From assembly GCA_963575645.1 (NCBI GenBank), contig OY754464.1:8060001-8124000 (forward strand): DNA of 64,000 nucleotides, read 5' to 3'. This DNA is from Xanthostigma xanthostigma (lineage: Eukaryota; Arthropoda; Insecta; Raphidioptera; Raphidiidae). Shown here piece by piece: positions 23,201 to 34,027 of this stretch; positions within the stretch are counted from its first letter, which is position 1; each line of letters begins with the position of its first letter. The position numbers and the translations under genes are program-made. Under the pieces are notes generated by a model, which searched no databases, was not told the origin of the DNA, and saw only the letters and a list, made by a program, of their open reading frames with translations.

Positions 23201-26200
23201 AAGCGATTTATAGCCTTACAAAATATTTATAATCCAACACTGATGCTCGCCGCCAATGCCAAAACACAAGTAGCCAAGACACAGGGGAATTGATAATATA
23301 TAAGTATACGATATTTCACAAAACGTGACATTTTATTTATTTATCTCACTAAACTCAAGTTCATTTTGCAATAACAGTAAGTGAAAGGCAAAAATACTTT
23401 AAAAAGACAGGTGAATAGAGAAAAGTATGTCTCTGCGAATATTCTTCAGAGAGTTTGCCAAACAAAAACGTCCGTTTCATTAAGGAGGTTGATGCGTTGC
23501 AGTCCCAATCAAAAGTAAGTCGAATTCTAAATGGGAACTTTTCCATAATTTTTTACAAAAGGTTATAGGTCGATGATACCCATAAATTATTGTCATAAAA
23601 GCATAAATAAATAATTTTTTTTAATACTAATTAATTATTTCAGTATTTTACTTAATGGTCTAACTTTTGAATTTTTTGTACAAAGTTAGGTTAGAAAAAG
23701 TAAATTTATGTAAATATCTGTATTTTACATATTTTTTGCAGTAAATAATTAAAAAAAGAAATTAGAAGTAATAAAAATTAAAATTGAATCATTAAAAAGT
23801 TGAAAATTCAGTTAACATTATCAAGAATAAAAGTCCATAATAGAAAAGTGCTAAGGTTTAATAATTTTTTTTATTGCTTAAAAGTCTCCTAATTAAATTG
23901 GAAAAAATATTAAAATATGCGTAAGACATCGATGCTTTACATAGTTAGTTTTCGGAACTGCTGACATTATTTGGTTATTTGCAAAAAATTAAAATGTACC
24001 GTTTGCATGCTAGGTTGACATATTTTCCATAAGACTACATGAATTTTTTTTTTTAATTTTTAACTTTTATTTATAAATCTCCTAATTATTTTGGTTTTTT
24101 ACAGAAAATTTTGTCATAAAAAATCTATTAAACAAACTTTATTTCAGATTTTTTTCATTATCTTCGTTTACGCCTCAACCTCCTTAAATATACATTATCG
24201 TTGCAAATGTCGAGAAAAGAATCGCAGTTTTGTCAACCAATTTTTTATTACTTAAAAATATAACAACTTTACCACTATTATAAAAAATAAAAAAACTATA
24301 TTCACTTAATTAAAAACAAAAATACATCGTAAAAAAAACAAAAATATTAGATGGCCCATGGGGGGATCGAACCCGCGACCTTCGCGTTATTAGCACGACG
24401 CTCTAACCAACTGAGCTAATGGGCCGGTTGCTCCACCGTACCTTACAACGGTAAACATGTAAGAGTGGATTGAAAACATAAGAAAGCACCGCCACAAGTA
24501 CACGGGCGTACATTTTTTTTTTTCAATACGTTAAATATTTACGAAGATAGTTGTCTTTTGATTTCTTTAACATATTTTGTTAAATACCTACTGCCATTAA
24601 TGTTTATAAACAACAGCCGTTGCCACGGCAACCAACCAAGGGCGTAGATATGAGGGGTAAAGGGGGTAAATACCCCCCAGGATCATAATAATAAAAAAAT
24701 AAAACTGAAAATAATACGAATACCTGGCTAAAAAATAAAATTTAGAAATACTTTTTAAAAAGGTATTTGTAAAATTAGTTTGGGAATTATTATTTTCCTT
24801 GACACCTTCCTTCGTGAGTTTTCCCCCCCAGAAAAAAATTTTACGCCCTTGAAACCAGCTGAAAGTTTCATCCAATAACGTCGTCCCCTCATTATTATCC
24901 AAAGAAACGAGGAAATCTCCGTAATCTACTAATTTTAATGGGGGTACCTACGTACTATTAACATTCGGAACAAATGACGTCAGCCCCTCGAAAGCAAAAA
25001 GCAAAGGTGTTATATTTTAACCAACTTCAAAATTTAATGCCGTTTTAGTTAAACGGAGCTTATTCCATTGATAAAAAGTTGTAAAAAACTCATGACTGAG
25101 AAAATAATGAAACAAATTAAATATATTAAATATTATTATTTATTTTTAAGCATTTTTTTGAATAAATTAGTAAATATCTACACAAAACATACCAAAAAAA
25201 GATAATACACACGAACATAAAAATGTATCCTTCGAGCCGGATTTGAACCAGCGACCTATGGATTACTATCAGATATACCACTACAGTCCACCGCTCTACC
25301 AACTGAGCTATCGAAGGTTGATATAACGCTGTCTAAATTACAGAACACCTAAATACGTGAGTCGATCAAATTTTTTACTCAAGACTTTTTGTACCTAGAT
25401 CTATTTTATTTTGTTTTCAAATAATAATTAATTAATTATTTAGATATTTATATTTCCCTTCATAAAAAATAAACTAAAACCTCTTCTCTGAATGATTAGT
25501 TTTAATCCATTCTCTGACTAAATTTGGTACTCTACAAAATTCTATCGAAGGACTGCAATTTCGTAACAAATGTTTGCCAAAGATTTTTTTTTTCATAAAA
25601 TGAACTAACGAATCGCCTCTCGAAGTTTATCGGTATGATTTTTTGACACGTAGGTATGTATTTATTTCACAAAAGTAAAAACACTAAAAAAACTCCTTTA
25701 AAAAAGGGACACTAAAAAGCGTAAAATTAAAAAGTTTCGAGGTGGCACATACAATCTTCAGAAACTATCTACAATTGTCATTTAACCGATATACGCATAA
25801 AAATAAATGAAGTGAAACTTTTTAGGTTCTAACACTTGTTAACGATTTTATTATTGCAAGATTAGGAAACGGTTATGTAGAATTTGTTATCGTGGCTAGA
25901 GAAAATGCTACGTATACACACAGTAGGCACTGCGCATACGTGTGGTGTACGTATGACGCTCTTTCCTTTGAACCGTCGGATGAAGTCGGAGAAGGGGGGC
26001 GTTTCATTTTTCGTTTGATCCAGGCCCATTGGAACCAGCCCGCCTAAAGAAATTTCTCTTCAAAAAATACGAATAATGGCACCGATCTTTAGATCAGCTG
26101 GCCAGCTTTAATAAAACTGAATAAAGGCCGCTGCACACGAGGCTAGAAACACTGCTAGGAGTTCTCCTAGCCGGTAGGCTGGGTACGAAGCTGGAAATGA

Positions 26201-29200
26201 CGTCACTGCGGGCTGCCTTGCTAGCTTAGAAGATAGGTTTTAAAATTAGAACAGGGGCTATTTTCCCTGCTAGGTATGAGCAAGAACCAATCAGGAAGCA
26301 GTATCTTCAAGTGAGCATTTGAACAAACGCCCACATGGCGTCATTCTGCCAGACAACAGACACGTTTTGCCCTGTGTTTAATGTTTATATTCGAACTGTC
26401 ACTGCGTGCGCACCAGATCTATCCACAAAACACGCTTGGAAAATAGTCTCGTGTGAAGCGAGCACACAACAATAAAAACAAACAGCGCTAGAAAACTAGT
26501 AGGCAAATCTAGCAAGGAATCTAGCAGCGTTTCTAGCCTCGTGTGCAGAGGCCTAAGTTAAAATCTTACAAACATGACGTTTGAGGTAGCGAAGTTCTCA
26601 AATATTTTCGAAAGCACGCATAAAGCCTTTAACAACGCAACCCAAACGGTACATGCTACGGTGCTACGTGTATATTAAGCTCGAGGTGATACGCTGTAAT
26701 TTATAGGCTACAGTAATACCACACGAACTTTCACTTCTATACAGCAAAAGTTTAAATACTACATCCCTTATAGTCTAAGAGCTATCAAACATTTTTGGGC
26801 AGCGTGAAAATTTGTGTCACACTTCTTTTGTAATGTCTAAACTCTGAATACAAAATCGAAGACCTGGCTGAAGGATAATAATTAATTTGTTTACACTGAC
26901 AACGGAAGGTCAAATTATGGCGCCAATGGTCTTTATTTTACTTAATTCGCCATCAGCGCAACAGCCTGGAACACAGCAAGCATTTCCAAATCGCTTAGTT
27001 TTGCCCATGTTTTCTTTGTAATTAGAAAACTTCACAAAATTATAACTATTTTCACTTTTAATAAATATTGTTCACTGACATAGGGAAAATTTGAGGTTGA
27101 AGTTTCCCCTAGTGCTCACCACAAATGCTCGCATCGAAAAATTTGTAACTCCGCCTCCTTGCACATAGCCCATACAGGTTAAAACTATTATTTTAGGGAA
27201 ATAAATAACTTTATTTAAATCATAAAATTTAGTGTAGGGGGGTCCAGTGATGAGATCTAATGTCCAAGGCCCCAAAAAAGCTAGTTACGGCCCTTCACTT
27301 ACACAATTATTTTATTTAAAAAAAAAGAACAAGGTAAAATTTTACTAAATTAAAGCTTCCGATTTTGGCGTTTTCGGGCAACTTTCTTATAACGGGGTGG
27401 TGTCGATGCGATGGCGTTTTTTGTGCAGTGAAAAGGGGAGGGCGTTTTGTGCGGGAGTTCCTTATAAAAATTCGAAAACGGGGAGGTTTTTGCGATTTAA
27501 AATTCGCCAAAATCGGAAGCGTTAATTCAGTAAACTGTTACAAAAAACGCTTTTATTTAGATCCTTACCTTTGACAATATTGTTGATTTCGCAAGTCACT
27601 CGCACGCAAGTGCATTCAAAACTTCACAATTCTTTACAACGCCAATTTTTGATAATAAAACCGAATTTCATAAATCATAATAATAGAATTTCAAAAAACT
27701 TGAACCAGCAATTTATCACACGTGTTACTTGAATTTTATCAACTGTTGATCAAAACAAAACGAATCGTTTTTAACGAACCACGACGTACCGATTTTGTAC
27801 GATCACACAAATACAAATGTAAAGCAAGCTTCACAATTGTTGTCAACATACGTAAATTATATAACAACTGACCTGTGACAGTGTGCTGTCTATGTCTCGG
27901 ACTTTGGGTGCTCGGGGTGCTGTGATCGCTACTGAGATCTGCCGCATAATCGGTACTGTCATGCTGCTGGCTCGGTGACTTGCGCCTCCCGCGTTCACGC
28001 GACTTGCTGCGCGTCCAACGGCTCTGTAACATACAAGTACAACTGACATAAACAAAAACGTCACTACGAGAGAAGTAGAGATGCAAATCGAACGCGGAAC
28101 TGCACTGAAACACGACACGTTTAACGCCATAAACGCGAGTCTTATTTTAATAAATATCGTGAATGAACGGAAAGTAGAATGATGCAGTCAAACCTTTCAG
28201 AAAATGCTGAATACAAACAGGGGCGGACCGTGAATTTTTTCTATAATTATGTATAGTATAGGGTATTTGTTTTTATTTTTTACACGCTTTATATTAACTT
28301 CACTTGTAAGTTTGTATGTATGTATGTATGTATGTGTGTATGTATGTATGTTTGTTTGTAACCTTCGTTTGGACTACAGCAAGTGGTTTATTACTGTAGT
28401 AAAATATGTCAGCACTGTAGTGCGGTCTAAGGCACGGGTCTTCGCTGACGTCAACTCTCGGAATCACGGTTCGTGGGTTCTAATCCCGTCCACGCCGAAA
28501 AAAAAAATGTTTTTTTTCTGCAAATTTTTGACAATAAATCGAATTAAAAAGTGGAAAATAAATATAGTTTTAAAAAAAACTAAAAAACACGCTTTATATC
28601 GAACTAAAAAGTAAAAAATATTTTTTTTTAAATAAACTTAAAATGAATAAAATTGTCGACCAATTTTTCTCAGACAATATATTGACAAAAAATAATAAAA
28701 ATACAAATCAATATAACACAGGATGGTTATCCTGTGTTATATTGATATGTATTTTTATTATTTTTTGTCAATATATGGTCTGAGAAAAAATTGGTCGACA
28801 ATTTTATTCATTTGAAGAGTTCTATTCAGACGTTAATCAAAGATTTAAACTCGATGTACGAAAATGTGGAACAAAGCGCCCCACGCTTTTTTCACAATAA
28901 TACTTGTATTTTTTATTCATTATTGTTTTCAGCTTATTTAAAAAAAAAAAAATATTTTTTACTTTTTAGTTCAATATAAAGCGTGTTTTTTAGTTTTATT
29001 TAAACTATATTTATTTATTTTTCGGTCCCATATTGGCTAATGTTTTAGCATTGGACCTAAGAAAAATTCTCCCAAAATTTCAGCTTCCTAGATCAAACCT
29101 GTGAAAGGTGCAAACCGAGTTTGTTTAACATAGGAAAAACGAGGTTTTTACTCAAACATGGATATCTGGTAGAATTGTTTTTTTTTTTTTTAATTTTTGA

Positions 29201-31602
29201 TAGCAGCATTTTATAGAGCATTAAAAATTTCCCACAGTAAAGGTCCTTAGTACTAAATCCGCGAATTCTTTATTTTCAAAGAATATAAATAGAGAATTAA
29301 TTAATGTTTAAACGAGCATATCTTTGAAAATAATGAATTCACGGATTTAGTACTTAGGACCTTTTTTGTGGGAAATTTAATTCTCTACAAAATGTTGCTA
29401 TCAAAAATTTAAAAACCAACTATCCATGTTTAAGTAAAAACGTTGTTTTTCACAGGTTTGATCTAGGAAGCTAAAATTTTGGGAGAATTATTTTTAGGTC
29501 CAATACTAAAACATGAGCCAATGTGACCGAAAACAAACAAACGAAATCCAGCGCCAAGAACGCCTGAAACCGAGTAGCCAAATCTAGCAAGGAATCATAT
29601 AATATGGCAAAACCGGCCACGTGTGCAGCGGACTCGTGTTGGACTAAAATTAATAAAACAGGACAAACGGTCAATTATGTGTAAATGTGTAACTGTATGA
29701 ACATATTTTTTTCCGTGAACGTGGCGATAAAAATAAGGTGACCAACTATTTTTTGTTCAAAAAGAGTACACTTTGCAAGTACTTCATAGGTGAAAAAAAA
29801 AGAAGAAAAAACGTACATACTACGCATGCGTCAAGACTGTCAAGCATGCCGTACATACTGCACATCAAAGATCAGCCTGGGGATTACGTACACAAATATT
29901 GGAGAGATAGATATATCCATCTCTTTTCACAAATGTAATTTTGACGTTGTTAGAAAAAGAGGTCTGGAGTATCTATCTATCTCTCCAGGTACATAATACG
30001 GCCTCTCAATTGTGCCGGAAACGGCAGCCATATGTGCGCGCGAAATTCAAATCACTGTCAAACTCGTGTCTGGTGTTTGCCCTGTCCTCTGACGTGCCGA
30101 AAACGGCAAGCAATATGCGCGCGTGAAATTCAAATCACTGTCAAAATAATTTTAAATATTTAATTAATAAAATTGAAATAAAATACCCTAAAAAAATGTT
30201 TTAGAAATACAAATGAGTATAAAATTATACAAATGAGTACTCTCAGAGTACAGGATTTTAAAAGAATACGGTTTGCGAAAAAAGAGTACAAAACTCAGTA
30301 AATGAGTATAGTTGTTGATCACCTTAATGAAAAGTCAATCACGTTTGCATCTCTACGAAATGGTACAGTTGCAGAATTTTGGTGAGCTATATAACTGTAG
30401 ATATACTCCAATACAACATATATAATAGTGGACGCCACGCGTTTTACTGCCATGCCGCCGCCGGTGTTGGCGCACTTTGAAACTGGAGCGCACATGCGTC
30501 GTACTCCAAAAACATATTTACACGTGGGGATTCCATAGTTTACTATCCAAGAGATAGTGACAGTCTGACAGTTCAACACAACCCTTACCCAACAATATAT
30601 CTTAATAAAAAAAAAGGATTTTTTAACACATTGTACACCGGAAAAACTATATTTGGTCACGAAAATTTTTAGTAATCTAAATCGTCTAATATTTAAACTT
30701 ATTTTTTTTATTACTCATGCGGGAAAAGTGGTATGTTTACGCATGCTGTTATGGTTGAAAAGTAGCTATTTTCATTAATAGCGTGCGGAAACTTTATTTG
30801 TCGCACTGAAATTATTGTTTGCCGCACGCAAATTCAGAGAAAAAAACAAATAGGTAATAACGGTGTTAATGTCAACGAAACAAACTGTCATTTGAAGCAG
30901 ATTTGAAGTTAAAATTTTCGATGATGGACTTTTATTCTTGACAATTTTACCAATTTTAACTGAATATTCAACTTTTTAATGATTTCATTTTAATTTTTAT
31001 TACTTCTAATTTCCTTTTTTAATTCGTAATAAAATTTTTATTTAAATTTAAATTAATTCGTAATAAAAAAAAGTATGTGCAACTAGTGCGGCAAGTTGCG
31101 TCGATTGCGAAGTTGAGCGCACGAGCGAAGCGAGTGCGCTCAACTTTGCTTTTGTGGGCAATCGACAACTTGCCGCACTAGTTGCACAATATACTATTAA
31201 CAAACTGACAATAGACTTGAAAGTCGTTAACACTTTTTTGGAAAGTGCAACTTAAAAATTCGTAAAAATCTATGTATATCGATTGTATTTATTTAAAACA
31301 AAATACGAAGAGAATAATAAATTGTAGATCATAGACGTTCGACAACTTAAGTCTATAATAATAAATGAATAACCTAAAAAAATAGCTTGAAAAAATACAG
31401 TTAAATATTGAAAAATAATCAAACAGAATTATTGAAAATAATTATGTATAGGTATATTACAATATACGCTAGTTTAAAAATGCAAAGAAATAAATTCATA
31501 ATACTTATAAAAAAAAAACTTTAATTGTGTAATCCCTAAATTATGCTTACTTTAAAAACTTAAAAAAAAAAAAACAAAAAACAAACGCCCCCGGGTGGGC
31601 TC

Positions 31603-31639
<37 letters not shown>

Positions 31640-34027
31640 GCCAATTGCGCCACGGAGGCTGCACGGTAACTGGGTCTCTAAAGCGGTATAGTAAGAGAGG
31701 CGTCTGTTGAAGTACGTTAATGCTAAGAGCTATTTGTTATCAATTTTATTGCAATACAAAAAATAACTTATACATATCAATTTATATAAAAACAAATCAT
31801 TTTATGCAAATGAAACAGTTTAAACTAACATATTTTAGAATACTATAAAATGTAACATGTATAAAAAATTAAACAATGGTGTATACCAGCGGTTTTCAAG
31901 CTTTGTGCACTAACGGGCCTTATAAAAAATCTTACGCGGATTCGTGACAATTAATTTCGTTACATAGGGGAACGGGGTTACCCCCGTTTTTAAAGAAGTT
32001 TCACTTCAAAAATTGGTCCAAATCGAGCATGTTCCCTAATCGGACGGAACTCTATCCTAATATTATGTTGAACATAATTTAATATAAATCGAGAATACTA
32101 TACGCAACTTTTTTAGCACCTGATATTCAAGGAAATCCAAAAAACCTATCAGATACAAAAACTACTGCCTCTTGGTTATTGGTGAAGAGCGTTCCATAAC
32201 ATATCTATAGGTACGTTCGAATCCTGTACTTCCTGAATGTCAGTTTGTCTCAACTGCGTTACACGTTTAGTTTAAAATTATATATTATTAAATATTTCTT
32301 ACCTTCAAAGTACTAAAAAAATGGTGAGTTTTTTGAACAACAGTTTGGTGGCTTGGTGGTGCAGCCGAATAAGGTCTTGTTACAGGAGGTTCCCGTGGAC
32401 TACTCAATTCAGAGGCGGATTTAGACAAATGTTTTCCTAGAGGAGGATTCGCCGAAGACGAATCGCAACTGGATTCTAAATTTAATCGAGCCCTCTCTGG
32501 AATAAAGAAACAACAATTAATTAATCGTATAATAAAGAAAATGTAACATAGCATATTTCCAGATTATCTTCTATGTTTTAAGTATAATTGGCCAATATAT
32601 TTTAGCCTTGTGTAAGGTTCGCCAAATTTCGGTTATCGAGCGTCTATAATCCTATCTCTCTCTCGCTAAATTTCAGTGGTCTATGAAAACATTAAAAATC
32701 CGTTACTACAAAACCAATTGTTTTTTTACTATGGGTATCCTGGGATAAGTTTTGCAACCAAAGCTACATCACGATTTGTTAAAAATGTATATATTTTAGG
32801 TACTTACATACATTACAAAGTAACATTTTTTATCATTTGCCAAAAGTCGATTAAAATTTTATTAAAAAAAAGAAAAAAAATGAATGCCGAAACCAGGGAT
32901 CGAACCAGGGACCTTTAGATCTTCAGTCTAACGCTCTCCCAACTGAGCTATTTCGGCCGATGGTAGGGGAGCCTTTATTGCCGATAACATTGCAGATGTA
33001 ACATTGGTCACATTCAAAATTACAATTTTTTAATCAAAATTCTAGCGGCAACAAAACAGTTATTAATTAATAAAACAAACTTGTACCTATCATAGTTTTC
33101 ACCATACAAAAAAATAGCTTTTATTAATCTATTTATTACACACTAAAAATTAAAAAACGTTTTATATTAAAAGCAAACAACTCTTTTAAAATTAACTGCG
33201 CATAATAGTAGTGAATTAAATAAGTAATTGGTAATTATTTTATTTGTTTATAATTTACACAATATTTAAGAAAATTGACATCATATAAATTTTAAACAAT
33301 TATATGTATATATTATAATGAAATGCACATCACAAAACTAACAGTTTCGAGTTTAGACAATACAGTAACAAGGATAAAACCACAATTAAAAGAGATAGGC
33401 AAAATACAATCAAGGTCAATAAAATAATATGTAACAAACCTATAATTTATTGCATATTAAAAATAGTATGCCAATACAAAACGTATCATTTACATTTATA
33501 AAAAAAATCCTAATAGAAAACCATCTCTAAGTAATAATTTTTTAAAAATTATTCAGTGTAACATTTTTATATCTTAAAAAATTCAAATTTCAGTTAGGTT
33601 TTCACACATAATTAAAATTATATAAAAGAAAACTTCGAAAAAAAGGAAACTCCAAACTATGGAGCAGGCCCCGGAGGGATTCGAACCCTCGATCTCCTGT
33701 TTACTAGACAGGCGCTTTAACCAACTAAGCCACGGCGCCGATGGTAACTACGGCTCTTATTAACGTACATGACATACACACATTCTTCTAACAAAATATA
33801 ATAACATAAATACACACTATCTAATTAATTACATTATAATAACGTCTTTTTAATTGTTTATTGCAGTTTTAATGAGTCAAAAAATAAAATTTTACCTCTA
33901 ATTTATAGACGCAGTGTTAAAATTGCATTTGCATTTTCTTTTTATCTTATAAAACAGCAAAAGCTATAAAAATTAAATAAAAAAACGTACTTGTTAAAGG
34001 AGAATCGCAGCGATTACTTGAAAGCAT
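17120..34027 (-). CDS. Unidentified Ser/Arg-rich protein, 5' four exons
   Basis: Four coding exons with matching phases (1, 0, 1, 0) give a 5' open reading frame: 33,991-34,027, 32,303-32,496, 27,873-28,023 and 17,120-17,259. It runs past 17,120, presumably off the left end. The N-terminal 174 residues are low complexity: MLSSNRCDSPLTK, a Ser-rich part with KSASELSSP (kinase-site-like), TRPYSAAPPSHQ, THHFFSTLK, the very basic SRWTRSKSRERGRRKSP, then Ser/Thr-Pro-rich linkers (STPSTQSPRHR; DSPLSRAVE). No catalytic fold has appeared yet, so no family is assigned. It could be the leader of a signalling or scaffold protein whose folded domains lie to the left. Introns reach 10.6 kb and host five tRNA genes. 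Confidence 0.75.
17446..17830. mobile_element. Fragment of GGCCGCTGCACACGAGG MITE family
   Basis: Starts ACACGAGGCTGGTTTTGCCG and contains AAGCAAGAACCAATCAGGAA, as in the copy at 26,126. The second end is not preserved. Confidence 0.55.
17885..18000. repeat. Short AT-rich palindrome
   Basis: Arms around AAATATTAGATTTATTTAG near 17,931 pair with CTAAATAAATCTAATATTT; the arms are about 50 bp. Confidence 0.75.
18911..19215 (+). repeat. Dispersed repeat CATTCCAACCCACAA, copy 3
   Basis: Same block order as at 16,374: hairpin, AATTTAGGTCAAAAATCAC, GATTGAAACCAAATTTTGGG, ATGAAGAGCCCTATTGTTTG and CGGCGCATGCGCA. Confidence 0.65.
19216..20320. other. Unassigned intronic DNA
   Basis: Nothing recognised within the large intron of the Ser/Arg-rich gene. 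Confidence 0.4.
20330..20540 (+). repeat. Single arm of the 60.8-62.3 kb foldback family
   Basis: AATCTCGCGCGCTTTTTACG, AAAATGGCCTCTAAGAGG and AGGCGCTAGTGTAACCGCGC match the right arm at 62,220-62,310. Only one arm is present. Confidence 0.65.
20550..20670 (+). repeat. Empty-site relative of 7,430-7,780
   Basis: AATAAGGAAAACTGATGTTA and TAGCATAACATAAAAGGTA match 7,430-7,790, but the 235-bp MITE is absent. Confidence 0.75.
20690..20985 (-). pseudogene. THAP-gene 5' region, copy 1
   Basis: On the minus strand an ATG at 20,809 opens MGKTKRSGNVCCVPGCFADG, resembling the start of a THAP finger (C-x4-C), then stops after about 30 residues. The upstream region to 20,985 is the 5' part of the same repeat. 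About 290 bp is shared with 26,893-27,180. Confidence 0.55.
20990..22545. other. Unassigned intronic DNA
   Basis: No supportable feature in this AT-rich intron stretch. Confidence 0.4.
22583..22942. mobile_element. Foldback MITE with 8-bp TSD
   Basis: Arms of about 150 bp (CCCTTCATCTCAAATCTTTT...) nearly identical in inverted orientation, flanked by CCCCTGCA on both sides. A further partial TIR (CCCTTCATCTCAAATC) follows the right duplication, and TTTAAGAGTATTCGTCCCTG is inverted outside. Confidence 0.82.
23484..24183 (-). mobile_element. TTAA-flanked MITE family, copy B
   Basis: 700 bp between TTAA sites, reversed relative to copy A; it shares TAAGACATCGATGCTTTAC and AAAGTCTCCTAATTAAATTG. 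Confidence 0.78.
24353..24425 (-). tRNA. tRNA-Ile (AAT)
   Basis: 73 nt with a perfect 7-bp acceptor stem (GGCCCAT/ATGGGCC), A box TAGCTCAGTTGG, anticodon loop CTAATAA and B box GGTTCGATCCC. A T-rich pol III terminator follows. It lies in the 10.6-kb intron of the Ser/Arg-rich gene, on the same strand. Confidence 0.97.
24637..24851. mobile_element. Short hAT-like element CAAGGGCGTA
   Basis: Ends CAAGGGCGTA and ACGCCCTTG, with imperfect 8-bp flanks (CCAACCAA region versus AAACCAGC). Inner runs GGGGGTAAATACCCCCC and TTTTCCCCCCAG. Confidence 0.5.
25229..25317 (-). tRNA. tRNA-Tyr (GTA) with 17-nt intron
   Basis: 89 nt with acceptor CCTTCGA/TCGAAGG, A box TAGCTCAGTTGG, B box GGTTCAAATCC. The anticodon GTA is followed by one G and then an intron of about 17 nt (TGGTATATCTGATAGTA) at the canonical 37/38 position. 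Removing it restores the 7-nt loop CTGTAGA and the stem GTGGA/TCCAT. A T-run follows. Confidence 0.96.
25318..26125. other. Unassigned intronic DNA
   Basis: Nothing recognised; a GC-richer patch at 25,900-26,050 has no coding signal. Confidence 0.4.
26126..26553. mobile_element. MITE family GGCCGCTGCACACGAGG, best copy
   Basis: 428 bp, both ends present: GGCCGCTGCACACGAGGCTA and CCTCGTGTGCAGAGGCC. Flanks are AAA and TAA, one base from the TAA duplication expected for PIF/Harbinger. Confidence 0.75.
26893..27180 (-). pseudogene. THAP-gene 5' region, copy 2
   Basis: Minus-strand ATG at 27,008 opens MGKTKRFGNACCVPGCCADG and continues LSKIKTIGAI before a stop. It is the second copy of the repeat at 20,690-20,985, with the same 5' end. 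Confidence 0.55.
27354..27521. mobile_element. Small MITE GCTTCCGATTTTGGCG, TTAA flanks
   Basis: Perfect 16-bp inverted ends GCTTCCGATTTTGGCG with TTAA on each side (one extra base between). 168 bp, intronic. Confidence 0.65.
27873..28023 (-). CDS. Basic exon 3 of Ser/Arg-rich gene
   Basis: Encodes SRWTRSKSRERGRRKSPSQ, then DYAADLSSDHSTPSTQSPRH and ends with phase 1 at ACAG|GTCAGT. The acceptor is GTTACAG. The basic SKSRERGRRK stretch could be a nuclear-localisation or membrane-binding signal (inference). Confidence 0.85.
28316..28351 (+). repeat. (GTAT)n microsatellite
   Basis: About nine units of GTAT with small variants, just upstream of the tRNA-like element. Confidence 0.85.
28411..28497 (+). 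repeat. tRNA-Leu-like pseudogene or SINE head
   Basis: Has an A-box-like TAGTGCGGTCTAAGGC and a B-box-like GGTTCTAATCCC at tRNA-Leu/Ser spacing, ending TCCACGCC followed by an A-rich tail. The 5' acceptor strand does not pair with the 3' one. It is therefore not an intact tRNA; a tRNA-derived SINE or a dead tRNA copy fits. It is the only tRNA-like unit here on the plus strand. Confidence 0.6.
28552..29029. repeat. Double foldback (outer arms plus inner palindrome)
   Basis: Outer arms: AAATATAGTTTTAAAAAAAA with AAAAACACGCTTTATAT at the left and the complement at 28,970-29,020. Inner palindrome 28,637-28,808 (GTCGACCAATTTTTCTCAGA) has arms of about 80 bp and centre AGGATGGTTATCCT. Confidence 0.75.
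29031..29532. mobile_element. Foldback element TTCGGTCCCATATTGGC
   Basis: About 230-bp arms: CGGTCCCATATTGGCTAATG at the left, complementary to CATGAGCCAATGTGACCG at the right, each with GGACCTAA and TCTCCCAAAATTT. The arms have diverged at scattered sites. Confidence 0.75.
29540..29640. mobile_element. Fragment of GGCCGCTGCACACGAGG family
   Basis: Contains AAATCTAGCAAGGAATC and CACGTGTGCAGCGG, one degraded end of the family. Confidence 0.5.
30690..31205 (+). mobile_element. Repeat TTACTCATGCGGGAAAAGTGG, copy 1
   Basis: About 500 bp shared with 56,960-57,890: TTACGCATGCTGTTA, ATTGTTTGCCGCACGC, GTCAACGAAACAAACTGTCA and TGGACTTTTATTCTTGACAA. It ends in an inverted CTAGTGCGGCAAGTTG pair around 31,080-31,180. 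TTGCACAATATACTATT is the empty site for the pogo-like MITE in the second copy. Confidence 0.7.
31587..31659 (-). tRNA. tRNA-Asn (GTT)
   Basis: 73 nt with acceptor GCCTCCG/CGGGGGC, A box TGGCGCAATTGG, anticodon loop CTGTTAA and B box GGTTCGAGCCC. A long T-rich terminator follows. It lies in the 4.3-kb intron between exons 2 and 3 of the Ser/Arg-rich gene. Confidence 0.97.
32303..32496 (-). CDS. Ser-rich exon 2 of Ser/Arg-rich gene
   Basis: Encodes RARLNLESSCDSSSANPPLG and continues through HLSKSASELSSPREPP to THHFFSTLK. The acceptor is TTTATTCCAG and the donor AAG|GTAAGA. It is 194 nt long, with 2 nt completing the previous codon and phase 0 at the end. Confidence 0.85.
32886..32957 (-). tRNA. 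tRNA-Phe (GAA)
   Basis: 72 nt with acceptor GCCGAAA/TTTCGGC, A box TAGCTCAGTTGG, anticodon loop CTGAAGA and B box GGTTCGATCCC, then a long T-rich terminator. It lies in the first intron of the Ser/Arg-rich gene. Confidence 0.97.
33667..33739 (-). tRNA. tRNA-Thr (AGT), one acceptor mismatch
   Basis: 73 nt with A box TGGCTTAGTTGG, anticodon loop CTAGTAA and B box GGTTCGAATCC. The acceptor arms are GGCGCCG and CGGGGCC, leaving a G-G mismatch at the fourth pair. Otherwise intact, with a T-run downstream. It lies about 250 bp inside the first intron, close to the ATG exon of the Ser/Arg-rich gene. Confidence 0.93.
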
